Positions 28,501 through 36,169 of a DNA stretch of 64,000 bases are shown here, piece by piece (position 1 is the first letter of the stretch; each line of letters opens with the position of its first letter). The translations under genes and the position numbers were made by a program. Origin of the DNA: Rhodeus uyekii. Its lineage: Eukaryota > Chordata > Actinopteri > Cypriniformes > Acheilognathidae. The notes under the pieces were generated by a model that searched no databases, was not told the origin of the DNA, and worked only from the letters and a program-made list of their open reading frames with translations. The DNA lies in contig JAWRVZ010000043.1 of assembly GCA_037043235.1 (NCBI GenBank), forward strand, positions 3,137,001-3,201,000, given 5' to 3'.

Positions 28501-31500
28501 ACTAGTGTGATTGCTCCGTATCGTGCCCAGGTGAGGTTCATTTAACGCTTGGGAAAGGTGGGACAGAGCATGGTTGGGCCTGGGTATGGTACGAGCACAT
28601 GGCATAAACAATATATCTATTACACAGTCTATTAGCGAAAGCTAATACAAGTTGAATCATAAGTACAGGCCAGTGGGGGAAGGGGGCAAGGGAACAGTAC
28701 AAGGCAACCGTCCGTGGCGTGAGTACATCCTAAGGCTACGGAAGTTGGCATGAAATTAAATTTGACCCTGTTCATTTTATGTTATTGATCTTATTATGAA
28801 AAATGTTTTCATGCATGTTTCTTTTTGTTACTATTTAAATTTTTAATCAAAATCTCATCCAATGAAAGTGACTGGAATCTGCAAGCTCATGTTAATTTGT
28901 CTAAAATTTTAAATGCAATCTCAAAATCCAATCAACAACCAATGCATAGAACCAACAGAGGCCACGTCCTACTTTTTTTTTTTATAATCCACTACACTTA
29001 GATATGCAATATAAAATGATAGAAACAATTTGTCATTACTTCAGTTTCATTGCGACTTTAATTCTGTCAGGACCACTATGACTGACAATTAGCTTACAGT
29101 TTGGATTGGCAGTATGGTTCTGTTCTGAGCAAGAACTACCTACCATTCCATGCAGCCTAGCATGGATAAGAGCAAGGAGAGCAGAACAGAACCAACTTAA
29201 CTCTACAGACGACAACACAGTCATCAGCCTCATCCAAGACAGTGAGTCTTCTTACAGACAAGAATTTGAGTAGCTGGCTGTCTGGTGCCAGGGGCATTGG
29301 TTCCAGGGCACCACCTTCTCTGAGGATCTGAAGTGGATCAATGCCATTGACTACATTATGAAAATGGCCCAGCAAAGGTTGTACGTACTTTATTTGTGAA
29401 CTGAAAAAGTTCAACCTGCCAAAGTGCAGATGACATGGTTTTACTCAGATGTTATTGAGTCGGTTCTGTCTGGTTTGGGTCAGCCAGAAAATCAAACATA
29501 AGACGACTGCATACTGCTTACAAAGTGTCATACTTTATGTAAATGTAACCCACCACCTTTCATGGCTACAATGAAGTAAGGGCTGTGAAACTTTGTCTTC
29601 ATAACTGCTGGAGGGATCGGCTCCTGAAAGCACTAGCTAGACTTCCAGACCCTACAAGTTGGATCAGAGGGACCCAACCCAGAAGGCACAGCATCCCAGA
29701 ATGGGGACTGAGTGTGATGCAGAAAACTTACTTGCTGATCAAATACTTTGACATTGTCACCACAGTAGCCCCGCCCACTAATTAATTAATTAGTAGGTAA
29801 GACAAGTAGTAGGTAAATAACATACGTGACCCCAACACTGAATCAAGCGACTAAACAATTAACATGCCTTTGAAGATTGCAAAATGTTGTGCAGTTCCAA
29901 GTTGTAGAAAAACAGTTTGCAGAGACTGAAATTGAAAAATCTATACTATATATATTGGATCCAACAGGAAAAGCACAACACATATATGGGAGTAAAAAAA
30001 GTTTTTATTGTGTCACAAAATCTACCCAGTAACCAGTGATTTCTGATTTGTAACATTCCATGGACAGACAGACATTGTAGGAGACATACAGGGAGTGCAG
30101 AATTATTAGGCAAATGAGTATTTTGACCACATCATCCTCGTTATGCATGTTGTCTTACTCCAAGCTGTATAGGCTGGAAAGCCTACTACCAATTAAGCAT
30201 ATTAGGTGATGTGTATCTCTGTAATGAGAAGGGGTGTGGTCTAATGACATCAACACCCTATATCAGGTGTGCATAATTATTAGGCAACTTCCTTTCCTTT
30301 GGCAAAATGGGTCAAAAGAAGGACTTGACAGGCTCAGAAAAGTCAAAAATAGTGAGATATATTGCAGAGGGATGCAGCAGTCTTAAAATAGCCAAGCTTC
30401 TGAAGCGTGATCATCGAACAATCAAGCGTTTCATTCAAAATAGTCAACAGGGTCGCAAGAAGCGTGCGGAAAAACAAAGGCGCAAAATAACTGCCCGTGA
30501 ACTGAGAAAAGTCAAGCGTGCAGCTGCCAAGATGCCACTTGCCACCAGTTTGGCCATATTTCAGAGCTGCAAGATCACTGGAGTGCCCAAAAGCACAAGG
30601 TGTGCAATACTCAGAGACATGGCCAAGGTAAGAAAGGCAGAAAGTCGACCACCACTGAACAAGACACACAAGCTGAAACGTCAAGACTGGGCCAAGAAAT
30701 ATCTCAAGGTTTTATGGACTGATGAAATGAGAGTGAGTCTTGATGGGCCCGTGGCTGGATTGGTAAAGGGCAGAGAGCTCCAGTCCGACTCAGACGCCAG
30801 CAAGGTGGAGGTGGAGTACTGGTTTGGGCTGGTATCATCAAAGATGAGCTTGTGGGGCCTTTTCGGGTTGAGGATGGAGTCAAGCTCAACTCCCAGTCCT
30901 ACTGCCAGTTTCTGGAAGACACCTTCTTCAAGCAGTGGTACAGGAAGAAGTCTGCATCCTTCAAGAAAAACATGATTTTCATGCAGGACAATGCTCCATC
31001 ACACCATCCAAGTACTCCACAGCGTGGCTGGCAAGAAAGGGTATAAAAAAAGAAAATCTAATGATATGGCCTCCTTGTTCACCTGATCTGAACCCCATTG
31101 AGAAACTGTGGTCCATCATCAAATGTGCGATTTACAAGGAGGGAAAATAGTACACCTCTCTGAACAGTGTCTGGGAGGCTGTGGTTGCTGCTGCACGCAA
31201 TGTTGATGGTGAACAGATCAAAACACTGACAGAATCCATGGATGGCAGGCTTTTGAGTGTCCTTGCAAAGAAAGGTGGCTATATTGGTCACTGATTTGTT
31301 TTTGTTTGGTTTTTGAATGTCAGAAATGTATATTTGTGAATGTTGAGATGTTATATTGGTTTCACTGGTAAAAATAAATAATTGAAATGGGTATAAATTT
31401 GTTTTTTGTTAAGTTGCCTAATAATTATGCACAGTAATAGTCACCTGCACACACAGATATCCCCCTAAAATAGCTAAAACTAAAAACGACTTAAAATATT

Positions 31501-34500
31501 GATACAAAAATATTCAGCTTTGATATTAATGAGTTTTTTGTGTTCAGTGAGAACATGGTTGTTGTTCAATAATAAAATGAATCCTCAAAAATACAACTTG
31601 CCTAATAATTCTGCACTCCCTGTATTTAGATTCATGAGAACCGGAAAGCATTAAGTTTAGTTTTTGTATTTAAAAACATTGTAATTTAAGTGTGTGTGAA
31701 TATAAGGAAATGTTATGTTTAATGTTAGATGCTTGGACTAACCTGCTCATCTTAAAATGTACTTGCTTGGCACGCAAGTGCAAGTCTTAAAAGTCAGGTA
31801 GAGTTGTTTGGCAGATAAGTTAGAGTGTGAAAAGCAACACTTTCTTTAATTGCATTACGCATCGTTGAACATTTAATTTAGTATCTTGTCTTGGAAAGTA
31901 AACCGGAAATTGTGATCAATAAACCATGCTTTGTTGTGACAACTGTGCGTGCTTAAAGGAAACGTGTATCAAGAGAGACTACTCCACTAACCTTGTTGGG
32001 CTAAAGAAAATTGAAAAAGATTAGCCGTGACAGATGTTCTTTGAGATCACTGCATTCATGCACTAAAAATGTCTGTGATCAGCTGCAATGCTCATCACTA
32101 AGAAAAAAGTTTTTGAGAGCTCCACTGTTCCACATGTAATACTGACTTATTTCATATGCAAAGATGTGAGCCAACCACAGCAGTGGGCGTTCACACTGAA
32201 GTCTCTCTGCCTCTTCAAACAGATTGTTCAAATCAGAGGGATAAAATTAAGGTAGGAAAAATCCACTTTATTTCTAAATTATGACCATTTTTAATGTGAA
32301 AATCATACTATCATTATAGTGCACCCCATGAATCATTTTAAAATAATAAAAAAATGCAGTTCATGAAGTTCAAAAATTATATTTCATTTCCAAATTATTA
32401 GGCAAGCACTACACCACCCACAATCCTGGAGAACTGGAGAAGTCACTGTTTCCATGGGAAAGGAAATTGTCTTAATTTAAGACATGTTAATGCCTTACTA
32501 GACACAAAATACTTCCTGTACATTAATTATTTAGAAATTACAGAATACTTGGAGTAATGGCTGCTGAAAACTCTATTTTGCATTACAGGAATGAATAACA
32601 TTTTAAAATATATTAAAATAGAACACAGTTATTTGAAATTGTATTAATATTTCACAATATTACTTTTCTAATTATATTTATTGACTAAATAAATGCAGTC
32701 TTGGTGAGCATATGTGACTTAAACATTAAACAATCTTATCTGTACATTGTTTTAGAAACTACAGAATACAAATAGTGAAATATTGGTGTGGATAATGAAA
32801 CCAGTTAAAACCTCAATAATCTTGAAAAAAGAATGTTAGAACCCATAATATGTTAATGTAAATGTCTTGTGTTTCACAAAAGAAAGAAAGAAAGAAAGAA
32901 AGAAGCTTAACAGTATGGAGAGCAACTCAAGAGTCCTTCAAATCTATACAAAAATTAACTAATTTCATATAAAGGGAACATTTTCTTAGCATTTACAGTG
33001 ATAAAATCTCTCTCATAGTTTAAAAACATAGCTAAGTGAAATCATGTGCACATTTCACTAAGGCACAGATTCAGCTCTATACTTCTTGGCTACTGATGTG
33101 ATGCGATAAGATTAAGACTGTCCAGATTAGGTCTAGTCTCCATGGCCGCAGTCCAGAAAGCCAGCCTGCAATGTCCTAGTAGTACAGTAATGCCACGACC
33201 TCCTGACAAATAACCAGCAAGGTTTATGGGGCTTGTTTCACCCTGGCTGATCACCAAAGGCATGGCTATCAATCTGGGACAAGATTAATTATATATGCTA
33301 CTATGGCTCCCTGCCTGAAGCCACCTCACAGAGGACAGACACACCAGAGCTTTGATTTACAGTCAAAATAAAAAGAAAGAAAGCACTGTGTTCAGAGCAA
33401 ACAGACCATAGCCTTGCATCTGACAGCCAATCCGTCTATTAACACTGTGACATCATGCATACAGCTGATGATCTCACTGTAGTGATGAAGTAGGGACATG
33501 CTTGGCTAATACTGGATGAGAGTTATTGGAATACAGTAATTAAACTGATCAAAAGTGACAAATCGCATTTAACATTATACATTTATTTATTTACCATTTC
33601 AAATAAATGCCAACCTTCAACTTTCTATTCAAACAGTCTTGAAAAAAAGAGGAAAAACTGTTTTCAACATTGATAATAAATGCTTCTTCACTACCAAATC
33701 AGCAGTAGGATCATGTGACACTGAAGACAGGAGTAATGGCTGCTAAAAACTCAGCTTTGCATTACAGGAACATTTTAAATAAATATAACTTTTAAATTGT
33801 ATTAATATTTCACAATATTACCATGTCTAACTATATTTTTTTATTAAATAAATGCAGTCTTGGTGAGCATAAGCGACTTTAAAACACTAAACTTTTTTCA
33901 CATTACATTTATTTTAATATGAGAGGGAATTAAATTGATTAGAACTCATTCATCGTTGGGTGAAAGTACATATTGTACAAATTGAACATATTATATATAT
34001 TTTTTCCTTTGCAATTTTCATTGCTTGAGATCAAACAGTAATCGACCACCTGTTGAATATCCTTGCCAAAAGGTCATAAAAATACAAGATGCATTATTAA
34101 CTGCCTATAGACAATTACTGTACTATGAATAGACGGGGCTTTTAAAAAGACAGCTGCACATTGTGAAAGTTAGACATGATCAAAGTGATACACATGACCA
34201 AATAAAAGCAAAATGTGTTCCAAATTTCAAGTAAATCTAGAACATGTCACACAAAAAAAATAATACAGAGACCTGATCATTCGCAATCATCTTTCAACTC
34301 AACTCAAAAAACAAAAGCCTTCTGTATTTGTATGAATCTAATGTATCTGTCTGAATTTGAATATGTTGCAGGTGTGGATGGTGATAGAGCTGTGACTCAA
34401 TTTTATGAGGCCTAGTAATTGAAAACCATTAAAATAATTCATTAAATAAATGAACACAGACTCATGAATGGCATATCTTATTGAATGTCGTAAAACAGTT

Positions 34501-35556
34501 CACTGATTAAATAATGGGTTCTGCAGACCAGCTCTAATAATCCCTAGATTATCCGCAATGTTCTCCAACCACTAAGACAGGTGGTCGAAATAGGGCCCAT
34601 GAGAAAAAGTTGTAACATAAGCACAATTAGAAAAACCAAATCAGATTCCTTTCACATGTGGACGTTTTTGAGCACAAATTGTGACATGGTGGTATGAGAC
34701 TGTGGAACAGATTTCTGGAAAAATGTAAAGAACTTGAATGCGGTTATATGGCTTTTCCCTAAGAAATATGTTCAACAGCTGTTGACAGGACAACCATGAG
34801 CTAACATTGTACAAACGGCAAATAAATTTATTATTTGAACCTATCTTCGTTTGAAATACTCTAGTGAGTAACAGTTTTTAGTCCTTTAATACAAAATGAT
34901 TTAGCTTCAACAAAAAAGTTAACACACATTTAAAGAACACCATCATTAATAAGTGTTACTACATCGCCCCCTCGGGATAATGTGGATAGAACTACACGAC
35001 GCAACTAGAGAACACAAAAAGTCAAAGTTATATTAAAATGATATTTTATAATATAAAGTTATATTACGTAAGAGCTTTTTCTGAAGCTCAAACAGTAGAG
35101 CCTGGCGCTTGCAACGCCAAGGTAATGGGTTCGACTCACAGGGAAAGCAAGAACTAGAATGTCAATGTGTTCCTTGAATGCGATATAAAACCGTCTACCA
35201 AATGCATAAATGAAAATGTAAAGCATGTTTCGTTATGAGACGTAATCTGAAGAAAAGAAATCTGGTTCTTAATAACCTGAACGTTAATTTCAGGTTGTCA
35301 ATTAGTTGGTAAAAAGTAAATGTGTCCGTTAATGAGGTGAATGCTCCTTAATTCAAATTTAACTATTTTAATGTAATTTAACTAATTTTGTAATACGAAA
35401 CTGAACGCTAAATGTTTTGTTTACACTACACGCAAGCAACGGCAGGTGAAGCGTTTCCGCTCTGTTCTTACCTGAGTCCGGCGCACCAGATCCTGTTTCA
35501 GAGAAGTCTGCAAGTAAAGCTTTAACCAGTGCAAAAAATGATAACGTAAACCACAT
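1..35556 (-). CDS. Fibrillar-type procollagen alpha chain with TSPN domain (5' part of gene, spliced, partial)
   Basis: This is an extracellular-matrix procollagen chain; 26 coding exons are visible and the 3' part lies beyond base 1. In transcript order they are 35556-35472, 19553-19373, 18655-18497, 18395-18203, 17690-17562, 16968-16834, 10248-9616, 8290-8246, 8162-8043, 5045-5007, 4919-4866, 4775-4722, 4309-4202, 4011-3958, 3848-3795, 3600-3556, 2236-2183, 2031-1987, 1647-1594, 1393-1349, 1271-1218, 1101-1057, 927-874, 475-431, 247-194 and 94-1. All junctions have AG/GT borders and consistent phase. The domain order is signal peptide, TSPN/laminin-G-like domain, variable linker, short Gly-X-Y minor helix, non-helical segment, then the major helix. 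Exons of 45, 54 and 108 nt are the hallmark of fibrillar collagens. One large linker exon favours the XXIV/XXVII group over V/XI, whose variable region is split over several exons. The minor helix favours XXIV-like over XXVII, but that rests on memory of the families. The C-propeptide is outside the window. Confidence 0.9.
269..345 (+). repeat. Short dispersed fish repeat
   Basis: AAGTCACCTTTATTTATATA followed by AGATTGTTTCAAAGCAGCTT is a sequence widespread in cyprinid genomes, from memory. It lies between collagen exons 24 and 25. Confidence 0.4.
2317..3450. mobile_element. Composite repeat insertion in collagen intron
   Basis: The left part contains a perfect 12-bp inverted pair (GTATAACGCGCA at 2334-2345 and its complement at 2381-2392). 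The right part ends in AACTCGTAAACCGAGGTATTA, which reversed resembles Tigger-type termini. The 25-bp satellite-like array lies between. Base composition (CpG-rich) differs sharply from the surrounding intron. The ends are not certain. Confidence 0.5.
2873..3039 (+). repeat. 25-bp tandem repeat, about six units
   Basis: Units GCGAATTCCTTCGTTCGAGG + CTCCC start at 2882 (29-bp variant), 2911, 2936, 2961, 2986 and 3011. Each holds an EcoRI site. As 25 is not a multiple of three, all frames stay open and produce repetitive ORFs that are not genes. Confidence 0.9.
3718..3741. repeat. (AC)n microsatellite
   Basis: A short perfect AC run in the intron between collagen exons 15 and 16. Confidence 0.9.
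3958..4011 (-). CDS. Collagen exon 14: 54-nt triple-helix exon with a Gly imperfection
   Basis: The exon encodes GLRGYKGDTAPPGDKGDE. The fourth triplet is APP instead of Gly-X-Y, a single Gly position replaced by Ala without loss of register. The borders are normal. Major helices of types XXIV and XXVII are known for occasional imperfections, while type I, II, III, V and XI chains are uninterrupted. Confidence 0.9.
4202..4309 (-). CDS. Collagen exon 13: 108-nt triple-helix exon
   Basis: Thirty-six codons are twelve perfect Gly-X-Y triplets, starting GGMGPKGVQGRAGTRG. A length of 108 nt (two fused 54-nt units) is a standard class in fibrillar collagen genes. Exon 12 (4722-4775, GLPGDPGQTGPPGRRGDM) precedes it. 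Confidence 0.92.
4365..4665 (+). repeat. AT-rich dispersed repeat (TTCAAAAGTTTGGGGTCAG family)
   Basis: Opens with GGTCAAAAGTTTGGGGTCAG and contains ACTTTCTATTCATTAAAG, ATATTAAGCAGCAACA and TTTCACAATATTA, motifs shared with 11163, 32530, 33600 and 55525. Confidence 0.6.
4866..4919 (-). CDS. Collagen exon 11: start of major helix (54 nt)
   Basis: The exon encodes RER followed by GHPGQMGETGRPGLP. RER lacks Gly, so the uninterrupted major helix starts at GHP. The acceptor is CCGCAG at the end of an AG-repeat run and the donor is CCT|GTGAGT. Confidence 0.85.
5007..5045 (-). CDS. Collagen exon 10: non-helical segment (39 nt)
   Basis: Thirteen codons (RTNYYQLLAAGWP) are bounded by TTTAG and CCT|GTAAGT, both phase 0. 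The exon continues the non-collagenous spacer begun in exon 9. It is short and would be missed by ORF scans; phase and borders support it. Confidence 0.72.
5046..6085 (-). other. Collagen intron DNA upstream of the hAT element
   Basis: Contains the ATGA microsatellite and otherwise AT-rich sequence with no supported feature. The remaining part of this intron, 7016-8042, holds only the AC microsatellite. Confidence 0.6.
5060..5107. repeat. (ATGA)n microsatellite
   Basis: About twelve perfect tetranucleotide units, directly upstream (in transcript terms) of collagen exon 10. Confidence 0.92.
6404..6850 (+). CDS. hAT transposase N-terminal fragment with BED zinc finger
   Basis: A 148-codon ORF with an acidic, Ser-rich start, a basic nuclear-signal-like block (KKRKYSDSY) and a BED-type zinc finger: Cys106, Cys109, His126 and His131, in ECVVCGEV-like spacing followed by YLVRHLQTRH. 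It resembles the N-terminus of ZBED5/FAM200-type hAT transposases. The DDE catalytic domain is missing, so it cannot be an active transposase. Whether it is transcribed is unknown. Confidence 0.7.
   Translation: MDTWLKTGTLKNSRDRNEPSTSASCVEMCTDHGAEYIEKPDQTDSDDNERSEEAGTEKPNRDVLVKRNRPACQREKMSSKKRKYSDSYIAFGFTWIGDAESPNPQCVVCGEVLANSSLKPSYLVRHLQTRHSQLQDMPASFFQGNICI
6838..6931 (+). repeat. 47-bp tandem duplication in the hAT element
   Basis: Two adjacent 47-bp copies (6838-6884 and 6885-6931), each starting TATTTGTATTTAGTT, differ at one visible base. The first copy contains the stop codon of the BED-finger ORF. Confidence 0.85.
7512..7553. repeat. (AC)n microsatellite
   Basis: About 21 perfect AC units. 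Confidence 0.95.
8043..8162 (-). CDS. Collagen exon 9: end of minor helix and non-helical segment
   Basis: The 40-codon exon has eight Gly-X-Y triplets (GSQGVRG... to PPGPLGLP), then breaks into PAIYLWRNTEEDWAAFR, an aromatic and acidic non-collagenous stretch. In fibrillar collagens such a segment separates the minor helix of the N-propeptide from the major helix. I recognise no specific cleavage motif. Confidence 0.85.
8246..8290 (-). CDS. Collagen exon 8: minor triple helix (45 nt)
   Basis: Five Gly-X-Y triplets (GCAGKRGSTGYKGDK) lie between CACAG and AAG|GTGAGA. A Cys in the X position of a triplet is uncommon and could form an interchain disulphide in the minor helix. Confidence 0.88.
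8941..9165 (+). repeat. MITE-like dispersed repeat, copy A
   Basis: Begins GGTTTCACAGCCAGGAAAGC, continues CCAGGATTAGGCC...CATTTAAG.AGCTTTTAT, and ends CATTTCAGTGTGGGACTAC...TGTCAAAC. It aligns along its length with the reverse complement of 26985-27200. Both ends carry related GCCAGGATTAG/TTAAGCCTGGTC motifs, as in stem-loop MITEs. Confidence 0.7.
9616..10248 (-). CDS. Collagen exon 7: large variable-region exon ending in first Gly-X-Y triplets
   Basis: The exon is 633 nt (211 codons) with both borders phase 0 (TTCCAG|AAC and AGA|GTGAGT). Most of it is a hydrophilic, unstructured linker rich in Ser, Lys, Asp and Glu. The last residues, GMDGRRYRLLSGPPGPVGPP plus GKR, enter the first triple-helical block. 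A single large exon for the variable region is the arrangement known for collagens XXIV and XXVII; in V/XI chains it is split among several exons. Confidence 0.88.
11163..11535 (+). repeat. AT-rich dispersed repeat, second copy
   Basis: Opens with ACCGTTCAAACATTTCGGAT and includes GAGATTCTTTGAGTAGAAT, GTGAGCAGCAAATTA and TGCAGCCTTGATTAGAAT, as in related copies. Confidence 0.55.
15136..15160. repeat. (AC)n microsatellite
   Basis: A perfect AC run in a collagen intron. A second microsatellite, (TA)n, follows at about 15572-15600. Confidence 0.9.
15660..15835 (+). repeat. Dispersed repeat copy paired with 18848-19000
   Basis: Shares TAATTACTGCTTATTAATAG followed by TTAGTAAGGTAGTTGTTAA, and ends with ATGACCCTAAAGTACTACC. 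The second copy is 18848-19000, in the same orientation and more diverged. Confidence 0.6.
16834..16968 (-). CDS. Collagen exon 6: variable linker
   Basis: Forty-five codons of low-complexity Ser/Thr/Asp-rich sequence (for example SSDPSTGTDDTANVL) lie between TACAG and TTT|GTAAGA, phase 0 at both ends. There is no recognisable domain. The exon call rests on splice sites, phase and position between the TSPN domain and the large linker exon. Confidence 0.65.
17562..17690 (-). CDS. Collagen exon 5: end of TSPN domain
   Basis: Forty-three codons begin GELRQMTFIMGDANAAKDHC and continue to a second Cys (HQHMCG). The 'G.L.Q..F.....A..HC......C' ending is the closing strand and disulphide pattern of fibrillar collagen TSPN domains. 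Both borders are phase 0. Confidence 0.82.
18203..18395 (-). CDS. Collagen exon 4: TSPN domain core
   Basis: Sixty-four codons include SDSQWHWISVGV and LAVYVDCVLVEK. The W-H-x-I-x-V and V-D-C pattern is diagnostic for laminin-G/TSPN domains. The acceptor is CTTCAG|GTTTACAG at 18396. An AG 23 nt further upstream would break the frame. The exon ends in phase 0 at GAG|GTACTA. Confidence 0.82.
18497..18655 (-). CDS. Collagen exon 3: TSPN domain core
   Basis: The exon begins with DDEFSVLIQMRSS, the conserved beta-strand seen as 'EFS/L..' in TSPN domains, and continues to FITTQQRDY. One base enters to complete a Ser codon and two bases leave in the last codon (GA|GTATAA). Both borders are in phase with the neighbouring exons. 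Confidence 0.8.
18733..19100 (+). repeat. Two abutting dispersed repeats in a collagen intron
   Basis: The first part (18733-18840) opens CACTTCTGTTCAAATTTTGG and belongs to the AT-rich family. The second (18848-19000) matches 15660-15835. Confidence 0.5.
19373..19553 (-). CDS. Collagen exon 2: start of TSPN/laminin-G-like domain
   Basis: The exon adds 59 full codons after the acceptor TTTACAG, including QRVDLLEQLSG and DQGCPVLKIG. A 'DLL..L' start followed by one Cys is usual for thrombospondin-N-terminal-like domains of fibrillar collagens. Two bases complete the phase-1 codon from exon 1, and the exon ends with two bases of the next codon (AG|GTTTAA, a weak donor). Confidence 0.8.
21775..22060 (+). 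repeat. Possible dispersed repeat with GGGGACATTT/GGTCCCC palindrome
   Basis: ATTGTGGGGACATTTTTGGT followed by CCCCATGAAGAAAACCGC forms a small palindrome typical of a known cyprinid repeat. The limits are uncertain. Confidence 0.4.
24418..24845 (+). repeat. Dispersed cyprinid repeat split by a SINE
   Basis: Starts GGGTTAGTTCACCCAAAAAT, includes ATTACTCACATGCATGTCGT, is interrupted by the SINE and resumes with GTTCTGAAGATGAACAACAT to GGATGAAATAACCCTTT. The start and end are inverted complements, as in a MITE. Confidence 0.55.
24511..24660 (-). repeat. tRNA-derived SINE, copy 1
   Basis: On the minus strand it reads TAGCTCAATCAGTAGAG (A box) and GGGTTCGATCCC (B box), RNA polymerase III promoter boxes of a tRNA-derived SINE. 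The tail AAGTCGCTTTGGATAAAAGC is shared with copies at 26747 and 35073. It sits inside another dispersed repeat (24418-24845). Confidence 0.8.
25030..25420 (+). repeat. Possible dispersed repeat
   Basis: The stretch from GATGTCACGGTTGGTGACTG to AGACTCAGACATGTAAG, with GGGTTTAAATACATGGGC and GGAATGATGATGGCAGAACT inside, resembles a repeat common in cyprinid genomes. No ends are resolved. Confidence 0.35.
26747..26894 (-). repeat. tRNA-derived SINE, copy 2
   Basis: The same family as copy 1 in the same orientation, with a GTAGCTCAAACGGTAGAG A box and a degraded B box (GGGTTTGATTCC). Confidence 0.78.
26985..27200 (-). repeat. MITE-like dispersed repeat, copy B (inverted relative to copy A)
   Basis: On the minus strand it shares TAAGCCAGGATTAGG, CATTTAAGTAGCTTTTATAA, TATGTCAGTGCGC and GCATTTCAGTTTGGGACTAG with copy A. 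It resembles palindromic cyprinid MITEs of the Angel type, from memory. Confidence 0.68.
29157..29740 (+). pseudogene. Degenerate LINE reverse-transcriptase C-terminal remnant
   Basis: Plus-strand translation with stops and shifts gives NTVISLIQDSESSYRQEFE, LAVWCQGHWFQGTTFSEDLK and MAQQRLYVLY. These align in order with the 'D-T-x-V..LI....E..YR.EV..L..WC' and 'AQQRLYFLR' blocks of fish LINE reverse transcriptases. Many stops make it a fossil. Confidence 0.65.
30089..31622 (+). mobile_element. Tc1-like DNA transposon, near full length
   Basis: The 1534-bp element has inverted termini beginning CAGGGAGTGCAGAATTATTA at both ends and is flanked by the TA target duplication of Tc1/mariner elements (30087-30088 and 31623-31624). 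It carries a broken transposase gene. It lies in the collagen first intron, in the orientation opposite to the gene. Confidence 0.93.
30307..31294 (+). pseudogene. Tc1-like transposase pseudogene
   Basis: The start MGQKKDLTGSEKSKIVRYIA leads a helix-turn-helix DNA-binding half (CSSLKIAKLLKRDHRTIKRF). The DDE triad context is present as VLWTDEM, FMQDNAPSHH and SPDLNPIEKLW. The reading frame changes at least twice, once after the first catalytic Asp and again before the third, and a TAG at 31148-31150 interrupts the C-terminal helix. It is therefore non-functional as it stands. Confidence 0.9.
32530..32725 (+). repeat. AT-rich dispersed repeat, partial copy
   Basis: Shares AGTAATGGCTGCTGAAAACT, TTTGCATTACAGGAAT, ATTTCACAATATTAC and AATGCAGTCTTGGTGAGCAT with 33600-33885. 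Confidence 0.6.
33600..33885 (+). repeat. AT-rich dispersed repeat, partial copy
   Basis: Includes CAACTTTCTATTCAAACAG, GATCATGTGACACTGAAGAC, GGAGTAATGGCTGCTAAAAA and AATGCAGTCTTGGTGAGCAT. Confidence 0.6.
35073..35222 (+). repeat. tRNA-derived SINE, copy 3
   Basis: A plus-strand copy with GCTCAAACAGTAGAG (A box), GGGTTCGACTC (B box) and a diverged tail. It lies 250 bp inside the collagen first intron. Confidence 0.75.
35472..35556 (-). CDS. Collagen exon 1: signal peptide
   Basis: The exon encodes 28 codons starting MWFTLSFFALVKALLADF, a typical hydrophobic secretory signal, followed by a Ser/Gly-rich stretch. An in-frame upstream ATG at 35589 would add 11 residues (MPALEADWFPK). I chose the second ATG because it places the hydrophobic core at the N-terminus. 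The donor is CAG|GTAAGA and the exon ends in phase 1, which matches the phase of the TSPN exon at 19553. Confidence 0.75.
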
Positions 35557-35625
35557 CTTTGGAAACCAGTCTGCTTCCAATGCCGGCAACAGTTAACTCT
35601 CAAATAGGAGTAAGATGTTGAAAAC

Positions 35626-35800
35626 GCTGAGGGGGAAAAATAATTCTAATAAATGATAGACTAAAAGCTTATGTGTTGCTGTTGGTACAGGAGTGCTGAG
35701 CGTGATATGTGTTATCAGTCTACTTCTAGAAGCTGCAAGTGCACCATTCCCGAGCATCCCATTAACTCCGCCCACATTACACGAACCGGCCAATCAGAAC
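35626..35800 (-). promoter_or_regulatory. Candidate collagen promoter/5' UTR region
   Basis: Upstream of the collagen start, the minus strand carries ATTGG (inverted CCAAT) at about 35789-35794 and a GC box (GGGCGGAG) at about 35766-35773. I see no TATA box. A pyrimidine run followed by CAG ends at 35627 (TTTTTCCCCCTCAG), so part of the 5' UTR may be a separate upstream exon spliced here. The transcription start is not resolvable by eye. Confidence 0.4.
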
Positions 35801-36163
35801 ACAGCAAACCTCCACACAGGTGAAACCCTGATTCACCTTGTCACTCATGTAGTTTCATGCTTAATCGATCTGTAACATCAATCAAAAGGATATATTTTCC
35901 CCTTTTAAGAAGAAATTGATATGTGTGCAGTTAAAACGATTTCCAGGACAATTGAAATATCTAATAAACCACAAATCTGTCATTTGAGTTAATTTGTTTT
36001 TTAATTCAAGGACTTGGATTCATACAAAAAGTTATAGTAGAAACAACTGTAGATTTCAAAGTCTGGCCATGGAACAGAAATTAGGCAACAGCATAATTAA
36101 AATAAAGGAAGTCCCAGCTCATACGCATGGACAGAGCTGTCAACATAGTTCAATACTGTTTCC

Positions 36164-36169
36164 TTTATT
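36164..36169 (-). terminator. Possible polyadenylation signal of cacna1b
   Basis: AATAAA on the minus strand, about 2.7 kb past the stop codon. No nearer AATAAA was seen on the minus strand between it and the stop, so a long 3' UTR is possible. Other weak variants could be used instead. Confidence 0.25.

Larger units (their letters stand above)
19554..35471 (-). other. Collagen intron 1, about 16 kb
   Basis: It holds SINEs, a MITE, a LINE remnant, the Tc1-like element and AT-rich repeats. A 123-codon plus-strand ORF at 27200-27571 (start MFTMAILNIKRHKAEEKLKL) has Asn and Cys runs and no known domain. No exon in phase was found, since exon 1 joins exon 2 directly. Long first introns are usual for collagen genes and often hold enhancers. 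Confidence 0.65.
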
